Of a DNA stretch of 64,000 nucleotides, positions 60,874 to 64,000 are shown one piece after another; position 1 is the first letter of the stretch, and each line of letters starts with the position of its first letter. This DNA is from an uncultured beta proteobacterium. GTDB lineage: Bacteria > Pseudomonadota > Gammaproteobacteria > Burkholderiales > Burkholderiaceae_C. The notes under the pieces are model-generated. The model was given only the letters and a program-made list of their open reading frames with translations, ran no database searches and was not told the origin of the DNA. The stretch spans positions 1 to 64,000 of the forward strand of contig CAIKLM010000010.1 of the NCBI GenBank assembly GCA_903828235.1, given 5' to 3'. Both the position numbers and the translations under genes were made by a program.

Positions 60874-62577
60874 TCAGCCCGTGTAACGGGCCGTGTGCCC
60901 CACGGTGGCCACGAAGCCGCGGTTGGTGATGGTGTCGATGAACACCCACTCGCCCACCGCCTCGGCGGCCGTGAAGCGCATCCTCAGGTAGCCGCGGCGC
61001 GAGGGGTCGATCCAACGGAGGTCGTCGACCACGCTCTCGAAGATGCCCCTGACCTGCGCGGGCGGCAGAGGCAGGTACGACTCCAGACCCGGTGAGCTGA
61101 CGCTGCTCGTGGCGAACTCCTCGCCCACCTTGACACCGGCCAACGCGGGCCCGGCCAGGCCCTTGAGCGTGAGATCGCTGTGCCAGGCGTTGTGCGTGTC
61201 GCCAGCGAGCACCACGAGCTTGCGGCCCAACTGCAGGGCGGTGGCCAGCACGGTCTCGCGGGCGGCGAGGTAGCCGTCCCAGGCATCGAGGTTGTAGCCC
61301 AGCAGCGGGTTGATGGCTGGGTTCATCAAGGCTGCCTGCTGGGACGTCCGAAGCGCCGGGGGCGTGGCCTTGGCGGTCAGGTAGGCCGTGATGGCCGCCG
61401 TGCCTGCCGCGACGGCGGCCGGCGAGGTGTCGGTGCTGTTCAGCGCCGCCAGCACCGACACCGGGAACTCCATGCGCCCCATCAGCACCTGTTGCCCCAG
61501 CACCTGCCAGGTGGCCGTGCTGGAAGCCAGCTGCCCTTGCAGCCAGGCCTGCTGCTCGGCGCCCAGCAACTGCCGGGCGGGCGACGCGTAGGCCGCGGTG
61601 GCCGCCGCTTGCGCGGCCGGGCCCTCGAGGCCGGCAAGGGCGCCGATGCCGATCTGATGCTCGCGGCCGATCAGCCGCGTGTCCAGCATGTGCAGGTGCA
61701 CCAGGTTGCCGAAGTTGAAGCTGCGGTAGATGCGCGAGCGCTCGGCGCCGGTGCGGATGGGCATCCACTCGTGGTAGGCCTGCAGGGCGGCATCGCGCCG
61801 CGCGGCCCAGCTGCCTTCGGTCGCGGGGTCGTGATTCTCGGCACCGCCGCTGAAGGCGTCGTTGGCGATCTCGTGGTCGTCCCAGACGGCGATCAGCGGC
61901 ATCCGCGCATGCAGCGTCTTGGAGTCCGCGTCGCTCTTGTACTGCGCGTGCCGGCGGCGGTAGTCGTCCAGCGAAAGCACCTCGGTCGCCGGCTCCGAGG
62001 TACGGCCCAGGGCCGCCGCGCCGGCGGAGGCGTAGCCGCCGGCCGCGTACTCGTAGATGTAGTCACCCAGGTGGATGGCGAACTCCGCATCGCTGCGGGC
62101 CACGTCCGCATAGACGTTGAAGAAGCCGGCCGGGTAGTTGGAGCAGCTCATCACGGCCAGACGCAACTCGGAGGCCGTCTCGGGCAGGGTGCGGGTCTGG
62201 CCCACGGGCGAGTGCGCACCCGCCGCACTGAAGCGGAAGTAGTAGGCGCGGCCCGCCGCGAGGCCGCCGGCATCGACCTTGACGGTATGCCCGGCGTCGC
62301 GCCGGGCGGTCACCTGACCCGACGACACCACGCGGGTGAACGCGGCGTCTTCCGCGACCTCCCAGCGAAGCGTGACGTTGCCGTCGCGGCCCGGATAGCG
62401 CGCGTGCGTCCACAGGATCACGCGGTCGGCAAGCGGGTCGCCGCTGGCCACGCCGTACAGGAATTCGGGTTGGTCGTCGTCGCCACCGCAAGCGGTGAGC
62501 GCCGCTCCACCGCCCAGGGCGGCGGTCACGGCGGCAAGTCGGAGGATGAAGTCGCGTCGGCTGGAAACAGGGGTCAC
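60874..62577 (-). CDS. PhoD-like alkaline phosphatase
   Basis: SRRDFILRLAAVTAALGGGAALTACGGD; FLYGVASGDPLADRVILWTHA; IHLGDYIYEYA; WDDHEIANDAF; LAGDTHNAWHSDL. GTG start at 62577. Confidence 0.93.
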   Translation of the reverse strand: MTPVSSRRDFILRLAAVTAALGGGAALTACGGDDDQPEFLYGVASGDPLADRVILWTHARYPGRDGNVTLRWEVAEDAAFTRVVSSGQVTARRDAGHTVKVDAGGLAAGRAYYFRFSAAGAHSPVGQTRTLPETASELRLAVMSCSNYPAGFFNVYADVARSDAEFAIHLGDYIYEYAAGGYASAGAAALGRTSEPATEVLSLDDYRRRHAQYKSDADSKTLHARMPLIAVWDDHEIANDAFSGGAENHDPATEGSWAARRDAALQAYHEWMPIRTGAERSRIYRSFNFGNLVHLHMLDTRLIGREHQIGIGALAGLEGPAAQAAATAAYASPARQLLGAEQQAWLQGQLASSTATWQVLGQQVLMGRMEFPVSVLAALNSTDTSPAAVAAGTAAITAYLTAKATPPALRTSQQAALMNPAINPLLGYNLDAWDGYLAARETVLATALQLGRKLVVLAGDTHNAWHSDLTLKGLAGPALAGVKVGEEFATSSVSSPGLESYLPLPPAQVRGIFESVVDDLRWIDPSRRGYLRMRFTAAEAVGEWVFIDTITNRGFVATVGHTARYTG

Positions 62578-63254
62578 AGCTGTCCTTGGATCGAAGGGAG
62601 GGCCGTGGATCGCTCGCGCAGGGCCAAGACGGCCGCGCTTCGCCCGATCCCCGGACGAACACCACGAACCCACCCGGCGGACCGCATGGGCGCGGAGGTG
62701 TGCAGCAGCCACATCAGGCGCCGCAAGGAGTCAAGTGCGCCATCCACCGAGGGCGGGGACAGGGCCGGGTCACGGGCATCGACGCCCCACAGGCACAGCC
62801 GGATCGCCTGGGGGGCAAAGGGCTCCTGGAGGAATGTCCGGGCCTCGCCCAAGGACTGAAGCCCGCCTTCGCGCTCCAGCGACGCCAAGGCCTCCGGGGG
62901 CATGCGCTTGCGGAAAGCGGGCTTGGTGCTCGCCAGGCAGCGCAGCGCCTGGCCCTGCAGGCCAATCGGGCGGGCGACGCCCGGCCCGAACAAGGGGGCC
63001 AGCGCGGCCGCCGCACGCGCGTGCACGTCTGCACCGTCGGCGCCGCCTGCGGGCTGGGGCTGTCCTGCGTCGGCATCCGACAGCACGCCGCCCAAATCGT
63101 GCAGCCAGGCCGCCAGCTGCAGCGACGGCGAGGCTCCGGCATTGCGTGCCAGCCGCGCGCACTGCCAGGCGTGCTGCAGTCGGCGGCGGTGCGCGGCCAC
63201 GGCCGCCAGCCCGCCGCCACGTGCATAGAGATCCAGGATTGCCGCTCTGTCCAT
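62574..63254 (-). CDS. HD-domain protein, PhnZ-like
   Basis: QHAWQCARLARNAGASPSLQLAAWLHDLGGVL...HARAAAALAPLFGPGVARPIGLQGQALRCLAST; 4-bp overlap with the phoD-like gene. Confidence 0.7.
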   Translation of the reverse strand: MDRAAILDLYARGGGLAAVAAHRRRLQHAWQCARLARNAGASPSLQLAAWLHDLGGVLSDADAGQPQPAGGADGADVHARAAAALAPLFGPGVARPIGLQGQALRCLASTKPAFRKRMPPEALASLEREGGLQSLGEARTFLQEPFAPQAIRLCLWGVDARDPALSPPSVDGALDSLRRLMWLLHTSAPMRSAGWVRGVRPGIGRSAAVLALRERSTALPSIQGQL

Positions 63255-63307
63255 GGGGCCATGGTGCGGCCCTGGATTGACGAGCGGATGAAGCGCAACC
63301 GGGCCGG

Positions 63308-63323
63308 CGAGCCGTACGGCCCA
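63308..63323. promoter_or_regulatory. Palindromic box copy H, CGAGCCGTACGGCCCA
   Basis: Similar to the recurrent box; 54 bp upstream of the minus-strand HD/phoD-like pair. Confidence 0.5.
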
Positions 63324-63353
63324 CGGGCGGCCCAGCTGTGCGGAAGCGCGACC

Positions 63354-63755
63354 TCAGGCCGGCTTCTTGGGCCGCCCGGTCTTCAGCGGCGTCAGCGACT
63401 CCAGCGCCGCCTGCAGGGCCTTGTCGTTCAGCCTGTTCAGGGCATGCAGGCCGGCGCGCAGCAACTCGCTCTTTTTGGTCGGTCGCTTGAACTCAAGCGC
63501 GCGCGCCTTGAGCAGCGCGACGAGCTCGAAGTCCGCCTGCGGCATGGTGAAGCTGTCGCGGACAAGCTTGGTTCCCGTGACCGCGGGCTTCCCGGGCGGT
63601 GCGGCAGGCTCTGCCGACGGCGCAGCGGCAGCCTCGGCCACCACGGGCCCGGCGCGCTTGCGGGCCCTTGCCGGGGCGGGCTGCGCCGCCCCTGGGGCGG
63701 CCGGGCGGCGGGACTTCGAGCCGGTGCGCTCGGCAGAGGTCTTTCGGGTGGCCAT
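63354..63755 (-). CDS. Hypothetical protein, possible DNA-binding (RHH-like) C-terminus
   Basis: Basic Ala/Pro-rich N-terminus; LVRDSFTMPQADFELVALLKARALEFKRPTKKSELLRAGLHALNRL. Confidence 0.65.
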   Translation of the reverse strand: MATRKTSAERTGSKSRRPAAPGAAQPAPARARKRAGPVVAEAAAAPSAEPAAPPGKPAVTGTKLVRDSFTMPQADFELVALLKARALEFKRPTKKSELLRAGLHALNRLNDKALQAALESLTPLKTGRPKKPA

Positions 63756-63773
63756 GAGCAAAGCTCCTTCGTG

Positions 63774-63809
63774 GATGGGTGTAAATGGTTTATACCATTT
63801 ACACCCATC
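63774..63809. promoter_or_regulatory. 36-bp perfect inverted repeat, candidate operator
   Basis: GATGGGTGTAAATGGT-TTAT-ACCATTTACACCCATC between two minus-strand genes. Confidence 0.75.
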
Positions 63810-63846
63810 GCAGCGGCACGGCGGCCGCTGGCCGATGCCCTTCGCC

Positions 63847-64000
63847 TCAGCCGCGGCGCCTGCGCGACAGCCAGCCCATCGCGAGCAGCCCGCTCAGCAT
63901 CAGCGCCGCAGCCTGCGGCTCCGGCACCGGAGTCAGCACGAGCAGGCGCGAGTTCGGCGTGCCGCTGTCTTCCGCCACGAGGTAGATGATGCCGAACTGG
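63847..64000 (-). CDS. C-terminus of a PEP-CTERM protein, truncated by the window edge
   Basis: Minus-strand translation QFGIIYLVAEDSGTPNSRLLVLTPVPEPQAAALMLSGLLAMGWLSRRRRG*; not in the ORF track. Confidence 0.9.
   Translation of the reverse strand, partial: QFGIIYLVAEDSGTPNSRLLVLTPVPEPQAAALMLSGLLAMGWLSRRRRG

Overview
High-GC (probably Burkholderiales-like) chromosomal window dominated by cell-surface and secretion functions. Left to right: a decayed IS91-type transposase; a PEP-CTERM protein; a nitroreductase-like gene; a TetR-headed operon (DUF2141, SDR, MBL hydrolase, DUF5329); a glycosyltransferase; a sigma-54 activator next to a flavin monooxygenase; a translationally coupled exopolysaccharide operon; a compact atypical type II secretion (T2SS) operon; a LuxR-type EpsA-like regulator; an ExbB/ExbD/TonB-like/porin operon whose ExbB carries an N-terminal DUF2341/LamG region; a PEP-CTERM protein and a secreted orphan; a two-partner secretion pair with a ~3,700-aa FHA-like exoprotein; a Tat-type PhoX; another PEP-CTERM protein; and a short single-domain exosortase with an adjacent VPLPAW-tailed candidate substrate and partner membrane protein. 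A PhoD/HD-domain pair and the C-terminus of another PEP-CTERM protein (absent from the ORF track) close the window. The main unexplained signal is a recurrent 16-bp palindromic box, consensus about TGAGCCGTTCGGCTCA. It occurs in at least eight intergenic regions, ahead of the EPS, T2SS, ExbB, PEP-CTERM, FHA, PhoX, and PhoD/HD units plus one small ORF, and suggests one regulon tying these surface systems together. All calls come from reading the sequence; no database search was run.
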